In this document: one piece after another, positions 23,584 to 34,439 of the stretch
Layout of the letters: the number at the start of each line of letters is the position of its first letter
Numbering within the stretch: position 1 is the stretch's first letter
Assembly: GCA_028564925.1 (NCBI GenBank)
Contig: CM053031.1
Location: 98,816,888 to 98,880,887 of the forward strand
Source of the DNA: Lithobates sylvaticus
Taxonomy: Eukaryota > Chordata > Amphibia > Anura > Ranidae
Reading direction: 5' to 3'
DNA: 64,000 nucleotides
Made by a program: the position numbers and the translations under genes
The notes under the pieces: model-generated
What the model was told of the DNA's origin: nothing
Seen by the model: the letters and a program-made list of their open reading frames with translations, nothing else
The model's database searches: none

Positions 23584-23955
23584 TACAGTGAATGAATGAA
23601 TGAATGACTTGTATAGTGCTACCTATTCGAACTGAATCGCCTCAGGGCGCTTTTGCCACTGGTGTCTATCTGTGATATTGTGCGGCCCTTGCCCTGTGGG
23701 GTCCAAACACGCTTACAAACACATACACATACAACATACATATAATTGGCCATTTTTTTATCGACAGGATCTAATTAACCTACCAGAATGTCTTTGGAGT
23801 GTGGGAGGAAACCGGAGGAAACCCACGCAGGCACAGGGAGAACATGCAAACTCCAGGCAGAAGGTGTCGTGGTCGGGATTTGAACCAGCGACCCTATTAC
23901 TGCTAGGTGAAAGTGCTAACCACTACACCACTGTGCTAACCACTACACCACAGTG
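23584..23955 (-). mobile_element. tRNA-headed SINE with LINE-matching tail
   Basis: On the minus strand: an RNA polymerase III A box inside GTGGTGTAGTGGTTAGCAC (tandemly duplicated), a B box GGTTCAAATCC, a conserved body (GGAGTTTGCATGTTCTCCCT, GTGGGTTTCCTCCGGTTTCC, CACTCCAAAGACATTCTGG), then a tail GCGCCCTGAGGCGATTCAGT TCGA and ending in (ATTC)n. The body is that of the widespread vertebrate SINEs with a conserved central part (V-SINE-like; from memory). The tail matches the 3' end of the LINE at 46443-51418, which is how LINE machinery recognises partner SINEs. Confidence 0.85.
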
Positions 23956-23995
23956 CAGGATGCGCGTATTCCAATTATACTCTGCTATGGTGCCA

Positions 23996-24035
23996 AGCTG
24001 ACGCATTTCAGGGGCACACCCCCTTCCTCAGAGCT
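23996..24035 (-). ncRNA. Hammerhead-ribozyme-like motif 3
   Basis: The minus-strand order is: stem I strand AGCT; core CTGAGGA (fits CUGANGA); stem II AGGGG-GTGTG-CCCCT with five perfect pairs; GAAA; short stem III with TGC; cleavage triplet GTC; stem I strand AGCT (four pairs). All invariant core bases are present except one stem III C changed to T, giving a wobble pair. Penelope-like elements are known to carry type I hammerheads with a minimal stem III, so this is probably a remnant of such an element's terminal repeat. Confidence 0.6.
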
Positions 24036-24199
24036 AAGCATTTGGTAATGCACTAGGTGCTAGCGCCTTCCTGTTTGTTTGTTTTTGTAGTTTCACTTTG
24101 GATTCACCTGGCCGGGGGAGGGCTACATCTGCCAAGCATTTGGATTTGTTGTCCCATTTCTCTCCAACTGTAGAGGACCTCTTAGCACTGGAAGTGACT

Positions 24200-24877
24200 G
24201 TTTTGTGTAGCAAACACATCAGGGTGAAAAAGCTGCCAAGTCTGGATCTCTTTACAGTATGTCAATTATAAAAAGTACTTTTCAATCACCCTTTTGGCAT
24301 TGACTGATTCACACCTACATTTCATATTAGTTGACCTCGGAGCCTACGGCAGCCAACGTGATGCCAAAATCTTCAGAGAATCTGTGATGGGATGTCGTAT
24401 ATATGAAATATATGAAGGACATCTCCAGATTTCCCCAAGCTGACTTCTCCCATGCCCAGCAGAGCTAAATCTTTCACTGGTCTTTGTGGCAGATGAGGCT
24501 TTGGGACTAGCAGAAAATCAAATGCCTCCATACAGTAGGTACAGACTGAGCCACAAGCAGAAGATCTTTAATTATTGTCTGAGCCATGCCTGCTGGATTG
24601 TGGAGTGCACATTTGATGTGTGCACTGCAAAGTGGCTTATACTCCTGTCCTGTATGCAGGAAGATGTGGAAAATGCCATCAAAGTCATCCTGGCCTGCTG
24701 TTTGCTCTACAATCCTTTGTGATAAGGAGAGAGGCACATGTGAAACTGGCACCACTAAATCCTGCTCAGGATAAACAGTTTATGGACTTACACTGGGAAA
24801 TGAGCATCAGAAATCAATATGCAGATTTCTTTGTGTCCCCAGTGGGTGAAGTGTCCTGGCAGGATCAATATGTGTAG
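24200..24877 (+). pseudogene. PIF/Harbinger transposase relic
   Basis: From 24264 one frame reads NYKKYFSITLLALTDSHLHF then ILVDLGAYGSQRDAKIFRES, the DDE_Tnp_4 nuclease core of Harbinger (HARBI1-like) transposases. The same frame continues past a TGA at 24441 to FVADEALGLAENQMPPYSR, FNYCLSHACWIVECTFDV and ENAIKVILACCLLYNPL. A frameshift near 24715 leads to the C terminus FVSPVGEVSWQDQYV ending at 24877. Family features visible: the first Asp in VDLGAYGS, FVADEA, the RA(R/C)..VE helix and the LACC.L.N motif. The 5' third (helix-turn-helix) is missing or unrecognisable. It is a dead copy, with one stop and one frameshift seen. Confidence 0.88.
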
Positions 24878-25019
24878 GTCATCTGATATACATAGGCTTT
24901 ACATTATCTCTAAATAATTTTTTAATATCTTTGAATAAGGTTTTTCTAAAAATATCTATTGTTGTTTAGTTCTCTTTTGTCTCTCAGCATAGTTTTGTCT
25001 TTTTATTTCTTCTCAGAGG

Positions 25020-25620
25020 CATGTGTCATGTGTTTTTTTTCTTTCTGTGGGAGGTCAAAAACACACGTCCCGCTGGGGGGGTGTCTGCATGTACCCCATA
25101 CACAACAAAATATGTGACATGGTTATGGTAAATGGGATAATTATCCCCTTGGGAATAATCCCTTGGGTAGTCATGATGGTAGAAGGGAGAGGGTGTCTCA
25201 ATGAAGAATGAAGGAGTGTGTAGGTGGGGCAGGAGTGGTCTAGGAGGAACATAGTATGTGTGACAGGGGGTACAGAATGGTAATGTCCCAGGGTATACAG
25301 GTGGACCTTGGAAAGCAATGCATAGATAGCTGGGGGGTGGCATGCCACTCCTTTTGGCTGCCGGAAATTGCATGTCAAACCACATAAATGCTATCCATAC
25401 ACTGCTTCTCAAGGTTGCCACCTATGTACTTGAGCATGTGATAGAGGTTGTGGCAGAATGCAGCACAAGGGTTGTCTGTATTTAAAATTGCACCCATTGA
25501 CCACCTCTCCAACAGTACCTCCTTTAGCAATGACACAATATGATCCTTATGTCCTTGCCCCCCCCACATCCTCTGGTACTTGAGGATGTGCTGCTTTCAC
25601 CTGCATCCTAAAAAAATAAA
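25020..25620 (-). pseudogene. Possible Harbinger second ORF (Myb-like protein) remnant
   Basis: A minus-strand proline/tyrosine-rich frame (25421-25026) contains WFDMQFPAAKRSGMPPP and many PP and HTY pairs, next to and opposite in direction to the Harbinger transposase. Autonomous Harbinger elements carry a second, Myb-like gene, often with a low-complexity tail, so position and composition fit. The Myb domain is not recognised here; minus-strand text near 27950-27870 (LWTDIVSNLMVHRDQL) could be a piece of it beyond the Tc1 insertion. Low certainty. Confidence 0.3.
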
Positions 25621-25655
25621 TAAAAAGTAACTACTCAAAAGTCATAGAAGGTACA

Positions 25656-27234
25656 TACAATATCTCACAAAAGTGAGTACACCCTCACATTTTTGTAAAT
25701 ATTTTATTATATCTTTTCATGTTACAACACTGAAGAAATTACACTTTTCTACAATGTAAAATAGTGAGTGTACAGCTTGTATAACAGTGTAAATTTGCTG
25801 TCCCCTCAAACTAAAACACACAGCCATTAATGTCTAAACCGCTGGCAACAAAAGTGAGTACACCCATAGGTGAAAATGTCCAAATTGGGCCCAAAGTGTC
25901 AATATTGGCCACCATTATTTTCCAGCACTGCCTTAACTCTCTTGGGCATGGAGTTCACCAGAGCTTCACAGATTGCCACTGGAGTCCTCTTCCACTCCTC
26001 CATGACGACATCGCGGAGCTGGTGGATGTTAGAGACCTTGCGCTCTTTCACCTTCCATTTGAGGATGCCCCACAGATGCTCAATAGTGCTTAGGTGTGGA
26101 GAAATGCTTGGCCAGTCCATCCCCTTTACCCTCATCTTCTTTAGCAAGGCAGTGGTCGTCTTGGAGGTGTGTTTGGGGTCATTATCATTTTGGAATACTG
26201 CCCTGCGGCCCAGTCATCGAAGGGAGGGGATCATGCTTAGCTTCAGTATGCCACAGTACATGTTAGCATTCATGGTTCCCTCAATGAACTGTAGCTCCCC
26301 AGTGCCGACAGCACTCATGCAGCACCAGACCATGACACTTCCACCACCATGCTTGACTGTAGGCAGGACACACTTGTCTTTGTACTCCTCACCTGAATGC
26401 CGCCACACACTGTTAACACCATCTGAACCAAATACGTTTATCTTGGTCTCAACAAACCACAGGACATGGTTCCAGTAATCCATGTCCTTATTCTGCTTGT
26501 CTGCTTGTCTTTAACAAACTGTTTTCAGGCTTTCTTGTGCATCATCTTTAGAAGAGGCTTCCTTCTGGGCCAAAAGCTATGCAGACCAATTTGATGCAGT
26601 GTGCAGCGTATGATTTGAGCACTGACAGGCTGAACCCCCACCCCTTCAACTTTTGCAGCAATGCTGGCAGCGCTCATAAGTCTATTTCCCAAAGACAACC
26701 TCTGGATATGATGCTGAGCATGTGCACTCAACTTCTTTGGTCGACCATGGCGAAGCTTGTTCTAAATGGAACCTGTCCTTTTAAACCTCTGTATGGTCTT
26801 GGCCACCGTGCTGCAGCTCAGTTTCAGGGTCTTGGAAATCTTCTTATAGCCAAGGCCATCTTTATGTAGAGCAACAGTTCTTTTTTTTCAGATCCTCAGA
26901 GTTCTTTGCCATGAGGTGCCATGTTGAACCTCTAGTGACCAAGAGCGATAACACCAAATTTAACACACCTGCTCCCCATTCACACCTAAGACCTTGTAAC
27001 ACATGACACCGGGGAGGGAAAATGGCTAATTGGGCCCAATTTGGACATTTTTACTTAGGGGTGTACTCACTTTTGTTGCCAGCGGTTTAGACATTAATGG
27101 CTGGGTGTTGAGTTTTTTGAGGGGACAGCAAATTTACACTGTTATACAAGCTGTACACTCACTACTTTACATTGTAGCAAAGTGTCATTGCTTCAGTGTT
27201 GTCACATGAAAAGATAATAAAATATTTACAAAAA
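25656..27234 (-). mobile_element. Decayed Tc1-like transposon
   Basis: The left end after TA is CAATATCTCACAAAAGTGAG, with inner repeats CAACAAAAGTGAGTACACCC (25846) and GGGTGTACTCACTTTTGTTG (27059). Long inverted repeats include ACAGTGTAAATTTGCTGTCC and its complement. The outer 40 or so bases of the right end are missing. Minus-strand transposase pieces include LHQIGLHSFWPRRKPLL, WNHVLWFVETKINVFGSD, LPTVKHGGGSVMVWCCMS and ISPHLSTIEHLWGILK. These show the DD34E domain with its catalytic text altered (WFVE for WSDE) and frames broken. It interrupts the area of the Harbinger relic. Confidence 0.92.
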
Positions 27235-29376
27235 TATATTTATATAAATTTCAGTGGGTGTGGGTGGATGACCTGAACGTTGTGTAGAATATGTGAACAC
27301 CTGCAATGAAAAGTCCTCCACCAGCTCTTACTCCTCTACCTCATCCTCCCTTGCCTATAAAAATAGCATATTGGATGTGGTCCTTAAAAAAAAAAAGGAA
27401 ATAAACTTGATTTAAAAAATTTTTTTTAAAAGAAAACAAGTGTTATAAAATAAAATAAAAAATTCAACAGTTTAAAAATGACAAAAAAAATAGAATTTTT
27501 TAAAAAGTAAAAAAAATAGTAAAAATTAAAAACAAGAGAGAATACAATAATCTTGACTAAAAATATAAAAATATATTTTAAAAAATGACCTTATATTCAA
27601 CTCTAACACAAACAGAACATACTGTCTTTTGTTTGACATCATAGACCGTGAAGAAATGCTAGCTGCTGGCTATAGATATGATTCTTTTTGGGGTGCTGGA
27701 GCTCCACTTCTAGACACTTTTTCCTTGGCCATGAGGTCCTGTTGGATACAATCCCACAGAGATTTTCAATAGGTATGCAGGATGTTTTTTGAAAAAGAAA
27801 GGAAAAAAATTATTTAAAACAATTTAATCCTGTTAGAAAACATTACATACAAATCAAATATTTTTATGGTACACCTTTTACAAATAAAGCAATATGCACT
27901 TATTTCTTTCCCTCCTCTGGCTCCTTGACAACTGATCCCTGTGCACCATTAGATTAGACACAATATCTGTCCACAGTTTACTTATATGTATTCTATTGTT
28001 ATATTTGGGGATGGAGCTCTAGAGCAGTAGTGAGGTCAGTGAGATGTCTCCTGCATTGCTGCAGCCAGACAGAGTAAGCATATCTACATACGCAGCAGAA
28101 AAAAAAAAACAAAGGACACTGTGAACTTCCTCTAAAGACAGTCATTTTGTAGATTCTCATAAATATGCATATCCAATTGTTGAAGTCTCCATGGCTAAAT
28201 GTGGGTCCTAAACACTGATAGCTATGTTTACACACATTTATACGCCTTAAAAGGAGCGTTAAAATTGTTTTACCACTGAAACACTTCTCTCCTGAATGTG
28301 CTGGCCCTAGGTTTTTTTTTTGCCTCTAAATGCCTTTAAATGCCTATGTGTGCATGGGAACATATGCAAAATGGAGGGGTGTCTAGAGACAGAAAAAATA
28401 ACTCATCTAAACACCCCTAATAGCAGTGTTTAAAACATCTAGTTTGCATGAGCCCTAAGTAAATGGAATTTGCAATATGAACCCACTTGTCTCTTGGAGC
28501 CTTGTTACAGAAGGTCCAGGAACTGTAGAAGACCCGCTTTTTTTGCATCACGGTATTCTGTCCTTCAACTGCACATCAACATTTACTGATGCTCCTGTCA
28601 AGCTTTAAAAGAATATGTCTTCATGGAAAGGTATTTGATTAAATTGTCTGTGCTGTCGTGTTTAATATCCAGGCTTTGAAATTTGCTCCAAACTGTTTTT
28701 TTTTAGCTTCCTATCCCGAACAGCTGACCAGCTTAAGTCATTTAATGTCAGCAACTATAGATCTTCTTCTGTTTGACATCCTTCTGCGCACACAGCAGAG
28801 CTATACCAATTACATTGTGCAAACATTGCCTTCCCTATTAAATTATACATAAGATTAAAAGCAGATGTAACTATTTTTTGATCTTCATTCATGCTAACGT
28901 AGACTTCTTTACTGTTCATTAACATTGTAATAATTTGAACTTTATACATTTTCAACTTTTCTGCATAATGAAATTGTTTGGTGTTTTTCTTCCTATATTA
29001 TCTTCCTATATTACCAACTGGCTAGTGGCTAACAGTTAAAAAAGTTAATATATTGCTAGGCCATTTAGAAAGCATGTGGGCAGGAATGCAATTTCAGGTC
29101 ATTGATCCCTCGGATTGGAACAAGGATGCCTTACCTTCATGTTACAAAACTGAATGAAATATGAATACACCTAAAATGCACACTAAGCAATGTACAAGGA
29201 GCATGCAAACTATCTAACCTATATCCCACAGTTTTTAAAATGATGTAATATTTTATTTCAATACAAAAATACAAAATCTTTTCACAATACATATCATCTT
29301 CTTTTTTCGAAACTGGCAGTGTATTTGGGCTCAGATCTCTAAAAAATTAACTCCTAATGTGTCTGTTTTAATGCAG
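27235..29376. other. No gene; A/T-rich, with a possible MITE at 28220-28460
   Basis: 27360-27600 is poly-A/T-rich low complexity. At 28220-28460 GTTTACACACATTTATACGC and TTTGCATGAGCCCTAA frame what may be a short inverted-repeat element. No exon is supported before the AG at 29376. Confidence 0.45.
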
Positions 29377-29492
29377 ATGTGTGGATTTGTCGTGTCCCAA
29401 CAGAAGTTGTCTATGTATCTGAGGCAGAAAGAATCAACTTATGTGGAGAATGGAAGAGTTCAGCTCTATGAATTTCTAGAAATTCTGGCAAT
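29377..29492 (+). CDS. Host gene, internal exon 1 of 3 seen
   Basis: The 116-bp exon lies between acceptor TCTGTTTTAATGCAG and donor AT|GTAAGTTG. It is open in one frame: MCGFVVSQQKLSMYLRQKES, then TYVENGRVQLYEFLEILA, ending with a split codon AT|. The next exon supplies A, giving Ile. The piece TYVENGRVQLYEFLEIL looks like the second half of an EF-hand-like loop plus helix (G, then hydrophobic, then E), but one half is not enough to name a domain. Exon borders and phase agreement with the next two exons are the main evidence. The family is not recognised. Upstream exons must lie before this point or outside the window. Confidence 0.75.
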
Positions 29493-29894
29493 GTAAGTTG
29501 TCAATTCTATTGATAATTAAATGTAACTAGCAATAGAATATTTCTTTAATAGGCAGTATAAAAATGATGAGGGTAATTAAAAAAAAAAAACAGAGCCATG
29601 GTATACAGTATTTGATATTTTAGAATGAGTGATGTGAAAAATTAGTTTAGTATCACATTAAATTAAATAATTACATTAAATAACTGTTATTCCCCCAGTT
29701 TCTGTACAACATGATTAAATGTATTCAGTCCTGCAAATATCATCGCCTCTGTCACTGCTACTACCCACTACGATATAACATTTTCCCCAAGAGAAGATTG
29801 CATAAATAGGCAAAACAGAAAGGGTTAGAGACTATGGAAAAAACTTGCGCTGCTTTTCATCCCTCCTTTCTGAGCTCTTCTGTACAATAAACTG

Positions 29895-30308
29895 TAATGC
29901 CGTGTACACACGACTGGACTTTTCGACGGACTGAATTCCGTCTGACTTTTCAACGGACTTTCGATGGACTTTCGACAGACTTCCGTCGAATCGGACTTGT
30001 CTACACACAATCACACCAAAGTCCGACAGATTTGACCATGATGACGTACGACCGGACTAGAATAAGGAAGTTCATAGCCAGTAGCCAATAGCTGCCCTAG
30101 CGTTGATTTTCGTCCGTCGGACTAGTATACAGACAAACAGATTTTTCGACCAGACTCGAGAAGGATTTGAAACATGTTCTAAATCTAAAGTCCGTCTGAT
30201 TTTTCAACAGCAAAGGTCCAATGAAGCCCACGCACGGTTGAATTGTCTGACGGATTTGTTCCGTCGAACCTTTGCTGTCGAAAAGTTTGGCCGTGTGTAC
30301 ACAGCATA
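29895..30308. mobile_element. Palindromic TA-flanked element, copy 3 of 6
   Basis: TAATGCCGTGTACACACGAC at the left and GTTTGGCCGTGTGTACACAG then CATA at the right. The interior uses TCCGTC/GACGGA half-sites but in the variant CGACTGGACTTTTCGACGGA, shared with copy 5 (39830). It lies in the intron between the first two exons. Confidence 0.85.
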
Positions 30309-30445
30309 AGGGGCTAAAACCAGGTCAAAGTTGAGGTACTTACACTGCTTTAAAGATTTATTAATGATTACAAAGTTGCATTCAGTTGTATTTTTATAAG
30401 CCTGGAGTTAAATTGATTGTGCTTTACTGACTCTTTTTCTTCAAG

Positions 30446-30524
30446 ATGTGAACCAAGGAAGAAGTTTTCCATCCAGGAAAAAAGGGTACAAAGTACTGAC
30501 AAGACAAGCAGAGGTGTTTACCAG
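30446..30524 (+). CDS. Host gene, internal exon 2 of 3 seen
   Basis: A 79-bp exon between a pyrimidine-rich acceptor (CTCTTTTTCTTCAAG) and donor CCAG|GTATGG. Joined to the previous exon, the frame is I-CEPRKKFSIQEKRVQSTDK, then TSRGVYQ, ending exactly on a codon (116 + 79 = 195 = 65 codons). It is basic and polar, without a recognised motif. The 953-bp intron upstream holds one palindromic element. Confidence 0.72.
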
Positions 30525-30574
30525 GTATGGTGTCAATGGCTTAAAATCCTAAAATAGATGGTTATACCTAGCAG

Positions 30575-30843
30575 AACTAGGGTTGTCGGTTCAAATCCCA
30601 ACCGTGACACTACCTGCCTGGCGTTTGCATGTTCTCCCTGTTCCTGTGTGGGTTTCCTTCAGGGACTCCGGTTTCCTCCAACACTCCAAAGACATGCTGG
30701 TAGGTAAATCGGTCCTAGTATGTGTATGTATAAATGTGAGTTAATGTAAGCTCCTTGAGGGCAGGAACTGATGTGAATGTGCAATATGTGAAGTGTTGCG
30801 TAAATTGACAGTGCTATATAAGTACCTGTAATAAATAAATAAA
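30575..30843 (+). mobile_element. tRNA-headed SINE, 5'-truncated, L2/CR1-like tail
   Basis: It starts just before the B box (GTCGGTTCAAATCCCAACC) and has the same body as the SINE at 23584 (GTTTGCATGTTCTCCCTGTT, TGTGGGTTTCC, CACTCCAAAGACATGCTGG). It then has a different tail: AGCTCCTTGAGGGCAGGAAC, TTGACAGTGCTATATAAGTA and (AAAT)n. That tail is the L2/CR1-type LINE end. The A box is lost. Confidence 0.85.
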
Positions 30844-32065
30844 TACCTACCAGCTGTAATCAGAAGTGTATACTATTCCCAGTTGTTAATTTGTTATTTA
30901 GGAGAAAGGTTTAAAGAAATACATGTGCATCAAAATTTTTCTAATTTCTAGCTGTGCTGATTAAGATGAATCCAAACTAAAGCCTCAAGTGAGCCTGGTG
31001 TGGAATGTAAATCGGTTAAATGAAAATACAGTACAGTGGAAGCTAATTAGTAAAGTGCATTATAATGTTGATGCAGATGGATGATAATAAAAATGAATAC
31101 ATGGTTATTTGGAACAGATTATATTCTGAAACATGATAGTTAATAGCAACTATAAAACAATACAGATAAGTAATAGCAGTTAATGTGACATGTTGAGAAA
31201 AGATATCTATGCAACTGGATGATAAACAGCAATCATAAATTAGTGTTAACCAAAGACACAATTAACTAAATATGTATGTGGGGCAGATTACTTAAAGGAA
31301 AACTAATGTATAGTTAGTGCAAAAATTACAAGCAAATGTATCTTACAACTATACGTAAAGGGAATATACATCTTTTTTTGTTTGTAATTATGCATTCGAT
31401 ATTATAGTCAAAATCCACTCTCAATGAATTCCCTAGGTGGCTATCTTTTTGTTTTTATTTCTCTATTTAAAGGTTACATAAAGTGTATTATACATTTAAT
31501 TGGGTTGTATGTATGCAGCATAACTACTTGTAATTGGTGAACCATTTACTTGTTTTCTGAGAACAAATCCATTTGGGTAACAAACAGCTTCCTATATAGC
31601 GGTGGAAATTCTGACTAATGCTAGCTGACTCTGTGTAAGTCGGAATGTTTTAACCTGTAATTAAACGTAGTAATATTTGACATATGTGGCCTTAGGAGTA
31701 GAAGAGAGTTGTACAGCACATGGGGTAAGGAAAGAAAAAAGAAATAGGGGAAGGGGTTACAGAATTCAATGGAAAAAGAAGGAAGACAAATCTTTATTTT
31801 TTTTCCTCTTTCCTCCTTTTAAATAATGAGATTACTTCTTTCCCTTTCCACCCTCTTGAACTAAAACCAGAAAAACTGAGTTTTTCTAATTTTCTTACTT
31901 TCATGCTTCCTTCCTCAAACATTATCGGATGTCAGCTTGTCATTATTAACAATGGATTTACATTACTGGATGATGTCATTGATGATTGTATTACATTGGG
32001 GGGAATTGTTAACATTTAATTGTAATTTTATAAGGATTGTTTTCTATTTTTTTCTATTTTTTAGG
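30844..32065. other. No gene seen
   Basis: Intronic AT-rich DNA. No exon with matching phase or element end could be supported. Confidence 0.6.
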
Positions 32066-32465
32066 AATCAGTAATAAGAGGTACTGATGTACCCCTGTAC
32101 TAATTCCCCTGGGAGAGGAACAAATATCTGCGGGAACTTCTTTTCTAGAAGGTGCTTCCAGATTTCTATAAGCCCTCCACCAAACCCCACATCCTTTTTT
32201 AGGGAACAAGAGGTGGGGAGAGGCTCATTTCGGTGCCCTGCAAGGGGGGAAGGGGGACTTTGAAGCCCCCACTGGAAGGTAACCCCCCCATATTGATAAG
32301 AATGTGGTCTGGCATGGTATAGATAGAGGGGGTGCAGGCTCACTGCCATACCTTTCCTGGTCACCCAGGCTGCATGCCTTGGTAATGGTCTGGTTGGAAT
32401 TGTTGGGGAAAATGTGACATCTGGGCTCACATTATAATTACTAAACAGCAAACATTGAGGCAACT
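32066..32465 (-). repeat. Antisense copy of the 22.0-22.5 kb repeat
   Basis: Read on the minus strand, GTGACCAGGAAAGGTATGGC, CCATGCCAGACCACATTC and the CCCCC/GGGGG-rich text correspond to the repeat around 22030-22470. The 131-codon minus-strand frame here is a by-product. Confidence 0.55.
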
Positions 32466-32578
32466 TTTTTTTGGGATGAATTGCCAGATTATATTGAGCC
32501 AGTAATTAATATTTACCAGCATTAGGAAGTCTTGGGCACTATAGGAGCTCTTTCAGTCTTTATCGCTACCTGGCAACT

Positions 32579-33005
32579 TATGCCGTGTACACACGCTTGG
32601 AATTCTCGTCAGAAAAAGCTCTGATGGTTTTCCCGATGGAATTCCGACGGAATTCCGCTCAAACTGTCTTGCCTACACATGGTCACACCAAATTCCGACA
32701 GTCAAGAACACGGTGACGTACAACACTACAACGAGCCGAGAAAAAATGAAGTTCAATGCTTCCGAGCATGTGTCGAATTGTTTCCGAGCATGCGTAGGAA
32801 TTTTGCGCGTCGGAATTGCTACCGATGGAAACCTTTTCCGTCTGAAAAAATTGAGAACATGCTCTCAAATTTTTTCTGGTGGGAATTCGGCCAGCAAAAT
32901 TCCGATGGAGCCTACACACGGTCGCATTTTCCGATGAAAAGCTCTTTTGCTGGCTGGGAAAAGGTCTTTTGCTGGCCGGAATTCCGATCGTGTGTACGCG
33001 GCATA
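32579..33005. mobile_element. Palindromic TA-flanked element, copy 4 of 6
   Basis: TATGCCGTGTACACACGCTT at the left and TTCCGATCGTGTGTACGCGG then CATA at the right. The interior repeats AATTCCGACGG and its complement. Closest in text to copy 2 (18493), including the shared GATGGTTTTCCCGATGGAAT-like inner piece. Confidence 0.85.
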
Positions 33006-33665
33006 AAATGTGGTCCACCAGCTGAGAAGGGAGAACAGGGTGGATTCATTCACGCTCGAACTTAGTGTGCTGCACACATTATTCCAAGTTGATGCACATT
33101 GTGGCATGCTGCATTAAATAGTCCATTAAAAATAAACAAATTAAAAAAGAAAGGAAAATCTTGGGCAGGCTGTGTTTTTTTTACAGCACAATGGACAGGG
33201 TGCCTTGAGTTGTACTGTTGCGCTATAATGTGTTGCAGTGCATGTGTGTTTTGAAGGTGCGTTGGGGTGCTATTCATAATGAATGGCACTGCAGCACACC
33301 AATACACATAACACGCTTGCTACTGCATGCAGTGCGGTTTGCTTGTACCCTTAGATGGTTCCAGCACTATGTTTATAGCTGTGAATACATGTATTGTCAA
33401 TACATGCAACTTTTGATTGGTGTATTTTTTTCTTGAAAGCAAAAGGGGTTTTGGGACTTTAAATGAGGTGCATGATATCACGCACCCCCATCCCTAAATC
33501 AGAATTAAGAAAGGGGTTTTTGGGGCACAAGACATGTGGTAGGAGAAATCATACAATTGTTTAATTGGCATATAAACAAAGCATACCTCATAAACATATG
33601 ATACATGGTTGAACATGAGCATTTTTATCTATATACAAGACAATGGCATACAGAAAAGAAGAATT

Positions 33666-33667
<2 letters not shown>
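33006..33667. other. No gene; possible Penelope-like remnant to the right
   Basis: No gene is seen. The end of this stretch (33480-33667) may belong to the same Penelope-like remnant that resumes at 37429, because both flank the hAT at 33774-37420. I have no motif to prove it. Confidence 0.35.

Positions 33668-33735
<68 letters not shown>
33665..33735. repeat. (AT)n microsatellite
   Basis: About 35 AT units with one interruption (ATGT). Confidence 0.95.
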
Positions 33736-33739
<4 letters not shown>

Positions 33740-34397
33740 CATGCATTTAAAATTGCATAGTATCCCATTAAAGCAGTGGCAGTGCGTCCATTAAGGGCGC
33801 ACGTGTGCGGCCCCCCTCTGTCACACCACCCCATCTGTGTAGAATTGCTAGATTCATGCATTGCATTCTATCTATGGGTGCTGTAGCCACCCCCGATTCA
33901 GGCGTCGGGACCATTTCTGGGCACCTGAATTCCAGCGGCGGTGTGTTTTTGAAGCACCTGATTAGAGCCATTGGCTCTAATAGGCTTTAAAAAAGGTGGA
34001 CTTGGAGTGCAAAGCATTGTGCTCGCAGTCCGTTAATTAATATTTAATATTTTAATATTTTAATATTTAATATTTTAATATAATTAATATTTGCTTTGCT
34101 AACACTGAACCGCCTCTCAGCCAATCAGGAGGCATGGATCTAATACCCATCACCTGATTGGCTAAATGCACAGGTGCTCTGATTGGACACCTAACGGAAT
34201 GGAAGAAGAATGAAAAGTTGTTGGAGGAAACCTGGTCTCCAGCCAGGGTCCTCCAAGAGAGGGAGCTGTCGGACTATCACGGTACGTTAGGTGATGTTAC
34301 TGTTATTCATAAACCAATATTATATAAAATGTAATATTTTATTGTTGTTCTTCACACAAAATACATTGGACAAGCTTTAAAAACAAATGTACAATAG

Positions 34398-34439
34398 GTA
34401 TTTCAACTAGTTTCGCTAAACAGCTTCATCAGGAAATAC
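34398..34439 (-). ncRNA. Hammerhead-ribozyme-like motif 1 (best)
   Basis: The minus-strand order is: stem I strand GTATTTC; core CTGATGA; stem II GCT-GTTT-AGC after one unpaired A; GAAA; minimal stem III with CTAG; cleavage triplet GTT; stem I strand GAAATAC, which pairs perfectly over seven bases with GTATTTC. All invariant core bases of a type I hammerhead are present. The palindromic ACTAGT in place of a normal stem III is the arrangement known for Penelope-like element ribozymes, which are thought to act as dimers. Confidence 0.72.

Noticed and set aside
23880-23955. A tRNA gene on the minus strand
   Set aside because: A and B boxes are present but no full cloverleaf; the text continues into a SINE body and tail.
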